Shown here in pieces: positions 7,252 to 14,438 of a stretch of 64,000 nucleotides of DNA. Each line of letters starts with the position of its first letter. Position 1 is the stretch's first letter. Below the pieces are notes generated by a model. It did not search any database. It was not told the DNA's origin and saw only the letters and a program-made list of their open reading frames with translations. Source of the stretch: JACNKV01 sp964422145 (GTDB lineage: Bacteria; Fidelibacterota; Marinisomatia; Marinisomatales; JACNKV01); contig CAYQZV010000005.1 in assembly GCA_964422145.1 (NCBI GenBank), positions 51,940 through 115,939 on the forward strand, given 5' to 3'. Made by a program: the position numbers and the translations under genes.

Positions 7252-8688
7252 TTGGCACAATTAACCGAACAGCAAATCAACAAAATTGCCGCGGAAATCT
7301 ACAATATCATTGAGAATCCGCTTATATCAAAAAAGGGAGATAATCCTGAATTAGACGAAGGTAATAACGGCATTTTTCAAGATATTGATACAGCGGTTCA
7401 TGCGGCAGCAAAAGCTTTTGATGAGTTGATGCAAATGTCATTAGCTAAACGGAAAGAGATCATTGCGGAAATCCGTAACAGTATGCGGATTCATGCCAAA
7501 GATTTAGCCCGCAGAGCTTTTGCCGAAACAAAATCGGGTCGATTCGAAGATAAGATTGAGAAGAACAATCTGGTGATTGAAAAAACACCGGGTCCTGACA
7601 TACTGGAACCGTCCGTGTTTACCGGAGATCACGGTTTGACGCTGCTTGAATTAGCGCCTTACGGTGTTATCGGAGCGATCACACCGGTAACCAATCCGAC
7701 TTCGTCCATTATTTGCAACACGATCGGAATGGTTTCCGCCGGGAATGCTGTTGTGTTTAACGTCCACCCGGGTGCGAAAGAAGTGAGTACATACAACATT
7801 GTTTTATTGAACCAAGCCATTCAAGCGGCGGGCGGTCCCGCAAACTTAGTGACCGCGGTTCGAAATCCAACAATTGAAAGTGCTCAAGAATTGATGAAAC
7901 ATCCTAATGTGAGACTTCTTGTTGTTACTGGTGGTGCCGGTGTCGTTCGGGAAGCAATGAAAAGCGGTAAACGGGCGATCTGTGCCGGACCGGGGAATCC
8001 TCCGGTTGTCATCGATGAAACTGCCGATATTGAAAATGCGGCACGATCCATCATCAAAGGTGCATCCATGGATAATAATGTTATCTGCGTGGATGAAAAA
8101 GAAGTCTTTGTAGTAGAATCGGTTGCCGATCAGTTCATACGTGCATTAACGGAACATCGTGCGTATAAATTAAACTCGCAGCAGATGTATGACCTCGGGA
8201 AAGTGATCTTTGAAAAAGAAAACGGACCGAGGAAACCGGCAGTGATGAACAAATCGCTGATCGGAAAGAATGTTAAAGAGATCCTGTCAAAGATCGGGTT
8301 AGATGTTTCAGACAGTGTCCGCCTAGCGTTCGCTGACGTGAAGAAAGATCATCCGCTGGTTTGGTCAGAACAAATGATGCCCATTCTTCCCATTGTCAGA
8401 GTCCCGGATGTGAACACGGCCATACAATTAGCAAAAGAAGCCGAACACGGATTTGGTCATTCTGCGGTGATGCATTCAAGAAACATTGATAACTTGAGTA
8501 AAATGGCAAGAACGATCAATACGTCTATTTTTGTGAAGAACGGACCTGCGCTATCTGGTTTGGGATATGAAGGAGAAGGATACTGCTCATTCTCCATTGC
8601 CAGTCCGACCGGAGAAGGAATCACGACTCCGCGAAGTTTTTCCCGTGAAAGACGATGTGTCATGGTCGATCATTTTCGAATCGTGTGA
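7252..8688 (+). CDS. CoA-acylating aldehyde dehydrogenase of the microcompartment
   Basis: This 478-residue aldehyde dehydrogenase is of the PduP/EutE type and oxidises an aldehyde to its acyl-CoA with NAD+. The catalytic cysteine lies in M-D-N-N-V-I-C-V-D-E-K, equivalent to F-D-N-N-x-x-C in PduP/EutE; G-A-I-T-P-V-T-N-P-T-S is the cofactor-binding segment. The first 20 residues (LTEQQINKIAAEIYNIIE) form an amphipathic helix followed by a flexible stretch, a typical encapsulation peptide. The start is TTG at 7252, set by AAGGA six bases upstream. With DeoC encoded upstream, the substrate is probably acetaldehyde and the product acetyl-CoA. No phosphotransacylase or alcohol dehydrogenase gene lies in the locus, so CoA and NAD recycling are unexplained here. 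Confidence 0.92.
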   Translation: MAQLTEQQINKIAAEIYNIIENPLISKKGDNPELDEGNNGIFQDIDTAVHAAAKAFDELMQMSLAKRKEIIAEIRNSMRIHAKDLARRAFAETKSGRFEDKIEKNNLVIEKTPGPDILEPSVFTGDHGLTLLELAPYGVIGAITPVTNPTSSIICNTIGMVSAGNAVVFNVHPGAKEVSTYNIVLLNQAIQAAGGPANLVTAVRNPTIESAQELMKHPNVRLLVVTGGAGVVREAMKSGKRAICAGPGNPPVVIDETADIENAARSIIKGASMDNNVICVDEKEVFVVESVADQFIRALTEHRAYKLNSQQMYDLGKVIFEKENGPRKPAVMNKSLIGKNVKEILSKIGLDVSDSVRLAFADVKKDHPLVWSEQMMPILPIVRVPDVNTAIQLAKEAEHGFGHSAVMHSRNIDNLSKMARTINTSIFVKNGPALSGLGYEGEGYCSFSIASPTGEGITTPRSFSRERRCVMVDHFRIV

Positions 8689-8707
8689 TGAGTAAAGGAA
8701 TAACTCC

Positions 8708-9316
8708 ATGAAAAAATATCCTGCAATAGCCCTGTTAGAGATCGACAGCATCGCCATAGGGATGCAAACCGGTGACTCGATGGTGAAAAAATCACCTATT
8801 TCCGTGCTGAAAACAGGAACGGTACATAACGGGAAATATCTAATTTTGATCGGCGGAAGCGTTGCATCAGTGGAAGAAGCCTTTAAAGAAGGATCAGATG
8901 CCGCAGATGGACATTTGCTGGATCAAGTCATCCTTCCGGATATTCATCCGCAGGTGCATGACGGAATTCTTGGCAAACGGCTGACGTGTAAACATGACGC
9001 AATCGGGGTTGTGGAAACTACGTCCGTGGCAGCTGTGATCCAATCAACCGATGCCGGTCTTAAAGGGGCGGATGTTGATCTGGTTGAGATCCGGCTTGCA
9101 GATGATATCGGCGGTAAAGCCTTTACGATTTTCGGTGGATCGTTAGAAGAAGTTCAAGCCGCTGTTGAGATTGCGAAAAACGCTGTGACAAAAGAAGATC
9201 ATTGGTATCGAGAAATGATTATTCCAAATCTGCACAAGGATATGGCTAAACAGATCAACACATCCACGAGTTTTGCCCAAACCGTGTTTGATGCATTGAA
9301 GGACGGAGAAGTCTAA
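8708..9316 (+). CDS. BMC-T trimeric shell protein, PduT-like
   Basis: This 202-residue tandem BMC protein resembles PduT along its length: A-I-A-L-L-E-I-D-S-I-A-I-G-M at the start, G-K-Y-L-I-L-I-G-G in domain 1, and A-I-G-V-V-E-T-T-S-V-A-A, then G-A-D-V-D-L-V-E-I-R in domain 2, ending near a conserved I-I-P-x-x-H. In PduT the pore loop T-I-C-P-G-K holds the Cys that binds a central [4Fe-4S] cluster. Here the loop reads T-V-H-N-G-K, so the ligand Cys is replaced by His40. Either the cluster is absent or it is bound differently. AAAGGA precedes the ATG, and the stop is one base before the next gene. Confidence 0.9.
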   Translation: MKKYPAIALLEIDSIAIGMQTGDSMVKKSPISVLKTGTVHNGKYLILIGGSVASVEEAFKEGSDAADGHLLDQVILPDIHPQVHDGILGKRLTCKHDAIGVVETTSVAAVIQSTDAGLKGADVDLVEIRLADDIGGKAFTIFGGSLEEVQAAVEIAKNAVTKEDHWYREMIIPNLHKDMAKQINTSTSFAQTVFDALKDGEV

Positions 9317-9317
9317 G

Positions 9318-9605
9318 ATGAAACTCGGACGTGTGTTTGGAACGGTCACACCCTGTGTTGTCTATACAGGGCTGGAGAATGTCCCGATGGTGTTAGTACA
9401 GCCATTGGATAAACATCAAAATCCGAAGGGATCGCCGATTGTAGCGGCAGACTCAACCCGCATGGCCGGACCGGGTGAACTGATTTATTACGAGAGTTCG
9501 AGAGAAGCAGCGTTGGCATTGGATCCGTGGTTTGTCCCCGTGGATGATGCGGTGATCGGGATTGTAGATGATGTTCATCTTACCGAAGAAGGAGCAGGCG
9601 AATGA
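9318..9605 (+). CDS. BMC-P pentameric vertex protein (EutN/CcmL family), copy 2
   Basis: This 95-residue EutN/CcmL protein starts M-K-L-G-R-V-F-G-T-V-T-P and contains S-P-I-V-A-A-D-S-T, G-P-G-E-L-I-Y-Y and a final D-D-A-V-I-G-I-V-D-D-V. It is divergent from the other two copies, notably in the first third (V-V-Y-T-G-L-E-N-V-P). It starts one base after the BMC-T stop, and its own stop overlaps the next start (ATGA), so the three genes are translationally coupled. Confidence 0.9.
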   Translation: MKLGRVFGTVTPCVVYTGLENVPMVLVQPLDKHQNPKGSPIVAADSTRMAGPGELIYYESSREAALALDPWFVPVDDAVIGIVDDVHLTEEGAGE

Positions 9606-9871
9606 TCATCGGAAAAGTTATCGGCGCATTGCATTCAACGATCAACCACAATTTCTATGATGAGAAGAAAATACTCGTTGTAGACAAACTCAAACCGGAC
9701 GGATCATCAACCGGTGATTATTTGATCGCAGTAGATACCGTGGATACCGGTGCCGGGGAAACGGTGTTAGTCATTGATGAAGGAAATTCAGCCCGGCAAA
9801 TTGTCGATGAAGAGAATGCTCCGATCCGGTCGATTATTATCGGTGTGATTGACAATATACATACGGTTTAA
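9602..9871 (+). CDS. BMC-P pentameric vertex protein (EutN/CcmL family), copy 3
   Basis: This 89-residue EutN/CcmL protein begins M-I-I-G-K-V-I-G-A-L-H-S-T and shows K-I-L-V-V-D-K-L, Y-L-I-A-V-D-T-V-D-T-G-A-G-E-T-V-L-V and I-I-G-V-I-D. It overlaps the preceding gene by four bases and is the last gene of the BMC operon. No obvious intrinsic terminator follows in the 100 bases before the next gene. Confidence 0.93.
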   Translation: MIIGKVIGALHSTINHNFYDEKKILVVDKLKPDGSSTGDYLIAVDTVDTGAGETVLVIDEGNSARQIVDEENAPIRSIIIGVIDNIHTV

Positions 9872-9973
9872 AATTTACCAATACAGATTATTTCACTTGT
9901 TTCATTTATAGGTAGACGTTTAGTTTAATATCAGCCGTTTATCCAATAACCCTACAAACAAAAGGGGATCGTC

Positions 9974-11236
9974 ATGAATCGTTATACTTTTACCCTTATT
10001 TTTTCTCTGTCCATACTGTTTGCCCAAACCAATGTCGAAACATATCGCACGATGTATAACACTGCGATGGCTGACAGTGTTATTACTGAAGAAGAACAAT
10101 CTTTATTAGAGACACTTCGAACTTCATTAGATATCAGTGATGAGGACTTGCTATTACCTGCTCAACCCCTTCCAATCAAAGAAACACCGCTCTTAAAACC
10201 GAAACTGAATCAAGAAGGAAGATGGTACATCATGTACCAAAATATGGCGCTCGGAAATGGACTTTATGGTTTTGGGATTCCACATGTTTTAGGTATTGAT
10301 GATCCCGGGACAGTGGCCGGATTGCAGTTGCTTCTACTCGCTGGCGGATTTTATACATCATGGATGTACACCAAAGAAATGGAAATACCGTATGGACGCG
10401 CATATGCACAACATTACGGTGGAGTGTTAGGTATGTATTCTCTTTTGCCATTGATGGCTTTAACCGGTTTTGAAAATTGGTATGATTTTGATCCGGATGG
10501 GAAAATAACATCAGCTTATTTAATGGCGGCTGCACCGCTTGGTATTTATCAAATGGATAAACTATATCGTAAATGGCGGCCGTCTGACGGACAAACACAA
10601 ATGATCATCGGCGGAAGTGGGTTAGCCGGATTCAATACATGGGGTTTATATAGTCTAATAACTGATATTCCTGATGACCTCTCGGATACGTGGCTAAGGG
10701 TTGGAATTCCGCTAACCTATGCAGGGACTTTAGCCGGCGGATATTTTACTCATAAATATGTGATGGATAAATCCTATACCCGCGGCGATGCATTGTTTAC
10801 ATCGCTTGGAACGGCGTTAGGGATGTTTACATGGATGGAATTATTGGTTATGCTGGAAATGGAGGGTTACAGAGAAAATATGTTATTGGCACTCACCACC
10901 ATTAATGCATATTCATATTTTGCAGATAAAATGACACATGAAGTCGATTTAACTGTTGGAGATGCGGGGATTGTCGGACTCGGAACCGCCGCAGGATTTT
11001 TAACATGGGTCGGGATAGCATTAATAACTGATATTGATTCTGAAGGTGACGGTGCAAGGCTGATGGATATTGCAGCGGCCAATGCGGGCTTTTATTTTAC
11101 ATATAAAGCCGTGTCAAAACGCCACACAGAAACATCCATGAAAGAGGAATCCAATATAAGACTGTCCATGTTGCCAACGATCTTATCCGATGCAAACCGG
11201 TATATTCCCGGAATGAATTTGACTTTACGGTTTTGA
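9974..11236 (+). CDS. Multi-pass membrane protein of unknown function
   Basis: I do not recognise this 420-residue protein. Residues 1-18 look like a signal peptide (FTLIFSLSILFAQ). Residues 20-60 are polar and acidic (V-I-T-E-E-E-Q-S-L-L-E-T-L). The rest holds roughly eight hydrophobic segments, several rich in Gly (for example A-G-L-Q-L-L-L-L-A-G-G-F and L-G-T-A-A-G-F-L-T-W). The repeated pairing of a Gly-rich segment with a Y-x-T-K/H-K motif (S-W-M-Y-T-K, Y-F-T-H-K, Y-F-T-Y-K) suggests internal duplication. It starts 102 bases after the BMC operon with its own AAAAGGGG site, so a link to the microcompartment is possible but unsupported. Confidence 0.72.
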   Translation: MNRYTFTLIFSLSILFAQTNVETYRTMYNTAMADSVITEEEQSLLETLRTSLDISDEDLLLPAQPLPIKETPLLKPKLNQEGRWYIMYQNMALGNGLYGFGIPHVLGIDDPGTVAGLQLLLLAGGFYTSWMYTKEMEIPYGRAYAQHYGGVLGMYSLLPLMALTGFENWYDFDPDGKITSAYLMAAAPLGIYQMDKLYRKWRPSDGQTQMIIGGSGLAGFNTWGLYSLITDIPDDLSDTWLRVGIPLTYAGTLAGGYFTHKYVMDKSYTRGDALFTSLGTALGMFTWMELLVMLEMEGYRENMLLALTTINAYSYFADKMTHEVDLTVGDAGIVGLGTAAGFLTWVGIALITDIDSEGDGARLMDIAAANAGFYFTYKAVSKRHTETSMKEESNIRLSMLPTILSDANRYIPGMNLTLRF

Positions 11237-11304
11237 GTCAAAAAGGGTTTATGAATAATTTCTACGCTTATTTTGGATAACAGAACGAAGAATTCAAGGA
11301 AAAT

Positions 11305-12699
11305 ATGATCAAAAAAGGTGAAGAAATAACTGTCAAAATTGAGTCGTTGGCATACGGTGCCCGCGGGGTAGCGCGTGTTGATGACTTTGTCATTTTTGTC
11401 GATGGCGGTATTCCGGGGCAGACCGTTAAGATATTTGTGTATAAAAAACGAAAAGGATACGGCGAAGCACGGATCGTCGATGTGATTGAAGAATCTCCGA
11501 ATTTTATTCCGCCTCGCTGCGAACATTTTCAATACTGCGGAGGATGCAAAGTCCAGCATCTTGATTATGCAGAACAAGTCCATCAAAAACACCAGCAGGT
11601 CGTTGATATTTTCCGTCGTATGGCAGGGATAAAAGATGTCCAAATTGACAGTGTCGTCCCGGCAGATCCGTTTTTTCATTATCGCAATAAAATGGAATTC
11701 ACATTTTCAAATCGACGCTGGCTGCTTCCCGATGAACCCGAAAATGTTGATGCTGGATTTGCACTTGGTCTCCACATCCCAAAACGGTTTGATAAAATCT
11801 TGAATATTGATGAATGCTACATTCAGCAACCGCTCGGGAATGACATCTTAAACACAGTGAAAACCATCGCGATTGAGAATAAACTTAAACCCTATGATGT
11901 TCGCACACATATCGGCTTTCTCAGACATTTAGTTCTGAGATTCGGTGTGAATACAGATCAGATCATGGTGAACATTGTCACGTCGTATGAAAATACTGAT
12001 CTTTTAACACCGATTGTTGACGGTCTGATCGAAAAATTCCCGATGATCACATCCATTGTCAACAACGTAAATACCCGAAAAGGTGATACTGCTCACGGTG
12101 AATTTGAAATCATTTTACACGGAACACCGTCGATTGAAGAGAAGATGCGCGATCTAACTTTTGAGATTTCGGCAAATTCGTTTTTTCAGACAAACAGTAT
12201 TCAGGGAGAAAAATTATACGAAATTGCATTAGAGGGAGCACAATTAACCGGAGATGAAGTCCTATATGATCTATATTGCGGGACAGGTACGATCGGGTTG
12301 TACATGGCCAAATATGCCAAAGAGGTGCACGGTTTTGAAGTGATTGTTTCTTCGATTGAAGACGCAATGCGGAATACCGTATCCAATGGCATTGGTAACG
12401 CCTATTTTCATAAAGCGAATTTAGACACATTTTTCACTCAAACAGGGCTAGTGAAAAAATTACCCAGGCCGGATGTAATTATTGTCGATCCTCCCCGCGC
12501 AGGGATGCATGAGAACACAACAAAACATTTGGTCAAATTTGGAGCAAAACGCATCGTTTATATTTCATGCAACCCGACCACTCAGGCTCGCGATACGCAG
12601 CTTTTGTTAACCAAAGGATACACATTATCCAAACTGACGGTCGTCGATATGTTCCCGCATACGGCTCATATTGAAACAGTGGCTGTCTTCTCAAAATAA
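11305..12699 (+). CDS. rlmD: 23S rRNA (uracil-5-)-methyltransferase, RlmD family
   Basis: This is a 464-residue RNA m5U methyltransferase of the TrmA/RlmC/RlmD family. It has an N-terminal TRAM domain (about 1-60, ending A-R-I-V-D-V-I-E-E-S-P), a [4Fe-4S] cysteine set (C-x5-6-C-G-G-C, about residues 72-82), the SAM motif D-L-Y-C-G-T-G-T-I-G (about 324-333) and the catalytic C-N-P-T-T near 430. The TRAM domain plus cluster points to an RlmD/RlmCD-type enzyme acting on 23S rRNA; the exact uridine cannot be read from sequence. AAGGAAA precedes the ATG. Confidence 0.9.
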   Translation: MIKKGEEITVKIESLAYGARGVARVDDFVIFVDGGIPGQTVKIFVYKKRKGYGEARIVDVIEESPNFIPPRCEHFQYCGGCKVQHLDYAEQVHQKHQQVVDIFRRMAGIKDVQIDSVVPADPFFHYRNKMEFTFSNRRWLLPDEPENVDAGFALGLHIPKRFDKILNIDECYIQQPLGNDILNTVKTIAIENKLKPYDVRTHIGFLRHLVLRFGVNTDQIMVNIVTSYENTDLLTPIVDGLIEKFPMITSIVNNVNTRKGDTAHGEFEIILHGTPSIEEKMRDLTFEISANSFFQTNSIQGEKLYEIALEGAQLTGDEVLYDLYCGTGTIGLYMAKYAKEVHGFEVIVSSIEDAMRNTVSNGIGNAYFHKANLDTFFTQTGLVKKLPRPDVIIVDPPRAGMHENTTKHLVKFGAKRIVYISCNPTTQARDTQLLLTKGYTLSKLTVVDMFPHTAHIETVAVFSK

Positions 12700-12744
12700 A
12701 AAACTATCCTGTAAAAATTCATCAGGATGGGTTAATTTACGCCT

Positions 12745-13866
12745 ATGCGTCTGTGGTTTCGTACATTAATTCGTAATAGTTTTTTTCAGATCGGCTTCGG
12801 GATATTTATTGTCATGATTTTGGGCGGACTGGGTTTACGTCTGCTTGAAACCGGAAGCATTACCGAAAATGAGAATCCGTTCTGGTGGGCCATTGTGACC
12901 ATGACCACCGTTGGTTACGGAGATTTTTCTCCTGTTTCCCAAGGAGGAAGGCTGTTCTCGGTTCTGGTTATGTTCGCCGGTATCTCGCTGATCTCAATGT
13001 TAACCGCTACTATTTCTTCTATTTTTGTCGCAAAAAAAATTCGGGAGGGTAAAGGCTTGGAAAATATCAACTTTAAAGATCATATCATCATGTGCGGATG
13101 GAATCGGAATGGCGAAAAAATCATGGATTCCATTCAGTATCTATCAAGCGATAAAATGAACTTAGTTCTGATAAATGAACTTGGGCAAGAAGACATCAAT
13201 CGGTTGAAAAATAAATACAAACAAATCAATCTTTATTACGTAACGGGAGATTTTACCCAAGAGCAAATCCTTGAAAAAGCCAATGTCAGACAAGCCGATA
13301 CAGTTGTTATTATCCCGAATGACATCAGTAGTGAAAGAAAGCACCCGGATGAATCAACTATTTTTGCAACATTAACGATCAAAAGCATGGACCCGAGTGT
13401 TCGGGTGATTGCCTATCTTCATAACCGGGATAATTTGAAACATGTCCGGCGGGCAAACGTAGATGAAGTTGTTCTGAGTGATGACTTCGGTGCGTATATG
13501 GTGGCATCACATGTTGTCGATCCGGGGATTCCTCAAACCGTGGATGTTTTGTTAAGCAACAAATCTACGTCAAGGCTAAAACGGGTTGATGTTCCTTCAC
13601 GTTTTGTCGGGCAAACATTTGATGACTTGTTTAACTACTTCCGTTCAGAACACGGCTGGGTTTTGGTCGGGGTTTATTCGGAAGAAGATCAGTTAGGCAT
13701 CGGAGAAGTGTTATCAGCGGATTCGTCATCACTGGATGCATTTATTGAACGAAAATTGAAAGAAGGCGGGATTTCACTCCAGGAAGAAAGCAAGGTGAAT
13801 ACCGTTATCAACCCGCAAAAAGATTATATCATTCAAGATGGTGAACGCGCCATAGTCATATTGTGA
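12745..13866 (+). CDS. Two-TM potassium channel with RCK (TrkA-N/TrkA-C) domains
   Basis: This 373-residue K+ channel subunit resembles MthK. One transmembrane helix (about 12-33) is followed by a pore loop with the selectivity filter T-V-G-Y-G-D (about 56-61) and a second helix (about 72-94). The cytosolic part is an RCK domain starting H-I-I-M-C-G-W-N-R-N-G (Rossmann fold; in this family it binds ligands such as Ca2+ or nucleotides), and the last 90 residues resemble TrkA-C. Seven bases after its stop begins a separate cyclic-nucleotide-binding protein, so the two are probably made together. Confidence 0.92.
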   Translation: MRLWFRTLIRNSFFQIGFGIFIVMILGGLGLRLLETGSITENENPFWWAIVTMTTVGYGDFSPVSQGGRLFSVLVMFAGISLISMLTATISSIFVAKKIREGKGLENINFKDHIIMCGWNRNGEKIMDSIQYLSSDKMNLVLINELGQEDINRLKNKYKQINLYYVTGDFTQEQILEKANVRQADTVVIIPNDISSERKHPDESTIFATLTIKSMDPSVRVIAYLHNRDNLKHVRRANVDEVVLSDDFGAYMVASHVVDPGIPQTVDVLLSNKSTSRLKRVDVPSRFVGQTFDDLFNYFRSEHGWVLVGVYSEEDQLGIGEVLSADSSSLDAFIERKLKEGGISLQEESKVNTVINPQKDYIIQDGERAIVIL

Positions 13867-13873
13867 GGGGAAA

Positions 13874-14383
13874 ATGAATAAGAAACACATGAAACGATTT
13901 TCACTTTTCAATAATTTGGAAGATCATGAAATTGATTATTTCAAGGATGTAGGCAAACTGGTTCACATTCAGGCGGGTAAAGAATTTATTCGAGAAGGCG
14001 AAGTCGGCGACTCCATTTATTTGTTGTTGGAGGGCACGATCGAGATTAACCAGGCATTAACGCTCCCGCTGAATAAAGGTCTGGCAGATACACGTGAGAA
14101 GTCGATCGTTCAGTTGACCAGCAAAATGGATCCTCCGCCTTTTATTGGAGAAATGACGCTGTTTGAATCTGATGCGAAAAGAACAGCCAATATTAAAGCA
14201 TTGACAGAATGTGATCTGATGCAAATCATGAAAGATGATCTGTTTAACATTTGTGATACGCACAAAGAAACAGGGTACAAGATCATGCAGAATATCAGCA
14301 GTGTGATTTGTCAAAAATTAGTAACTGCGAACAGAAATGTACTCAAATTAACCACAGCATTCAGCTTGGTTTTAGACCGCTGA
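13874..14383 (+). CDS. Stand-alone cyclic-nucleotide-binding domain protein
   Basis: This 169-residue protein is almost entirely one cNMP-binding beta-barrel: F-S-L-F-N-N-L-E at the start, then E-F-I-R-E-G-E-V-G-D-S-I-Y-L-L-L-E-G, and the phosphate-binding cassette F-I-G-E-M-T-L-F-E-S-D-A-K-R-T-A-N (the conserved Gly-Glu and Arg are present). No DNA-binding domain follows, so it is not a CRP-type transcription factor. Its position seven bases after the K+ channel gene suggests a regulatory partner of the channel in trans. That is inferred from position only. Confidence 0.82.
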   Translation: MNKKHMKRFSLFNNLEDHEIDYFKDVGKLVHIQAGKEFIREGEVGDSIYLLLEGTIEINQALTLPLNKGLADTREKSIVQLTSKMDPPPFIGEMTLFESDAKRTANIKALTECDLMQIMKDDLFNICDTHKETGYKIMQNISSVICQKLVTANRNVLKLTTAFSLVLDR

Positions 14384-14438
14384 CATTTAAATAACTATAA
14401 TACGGATACAAAGAAGATAGATAAGGATATTGACAGGG

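Noticed and set aside
11092..11679. A 195-codon minus-strand frame across the end of the membrane protein gene and the start of rlmD
   Set aside because: It is antisense to two well-supported genes, has no recognisable motif and no ribosome binding site.
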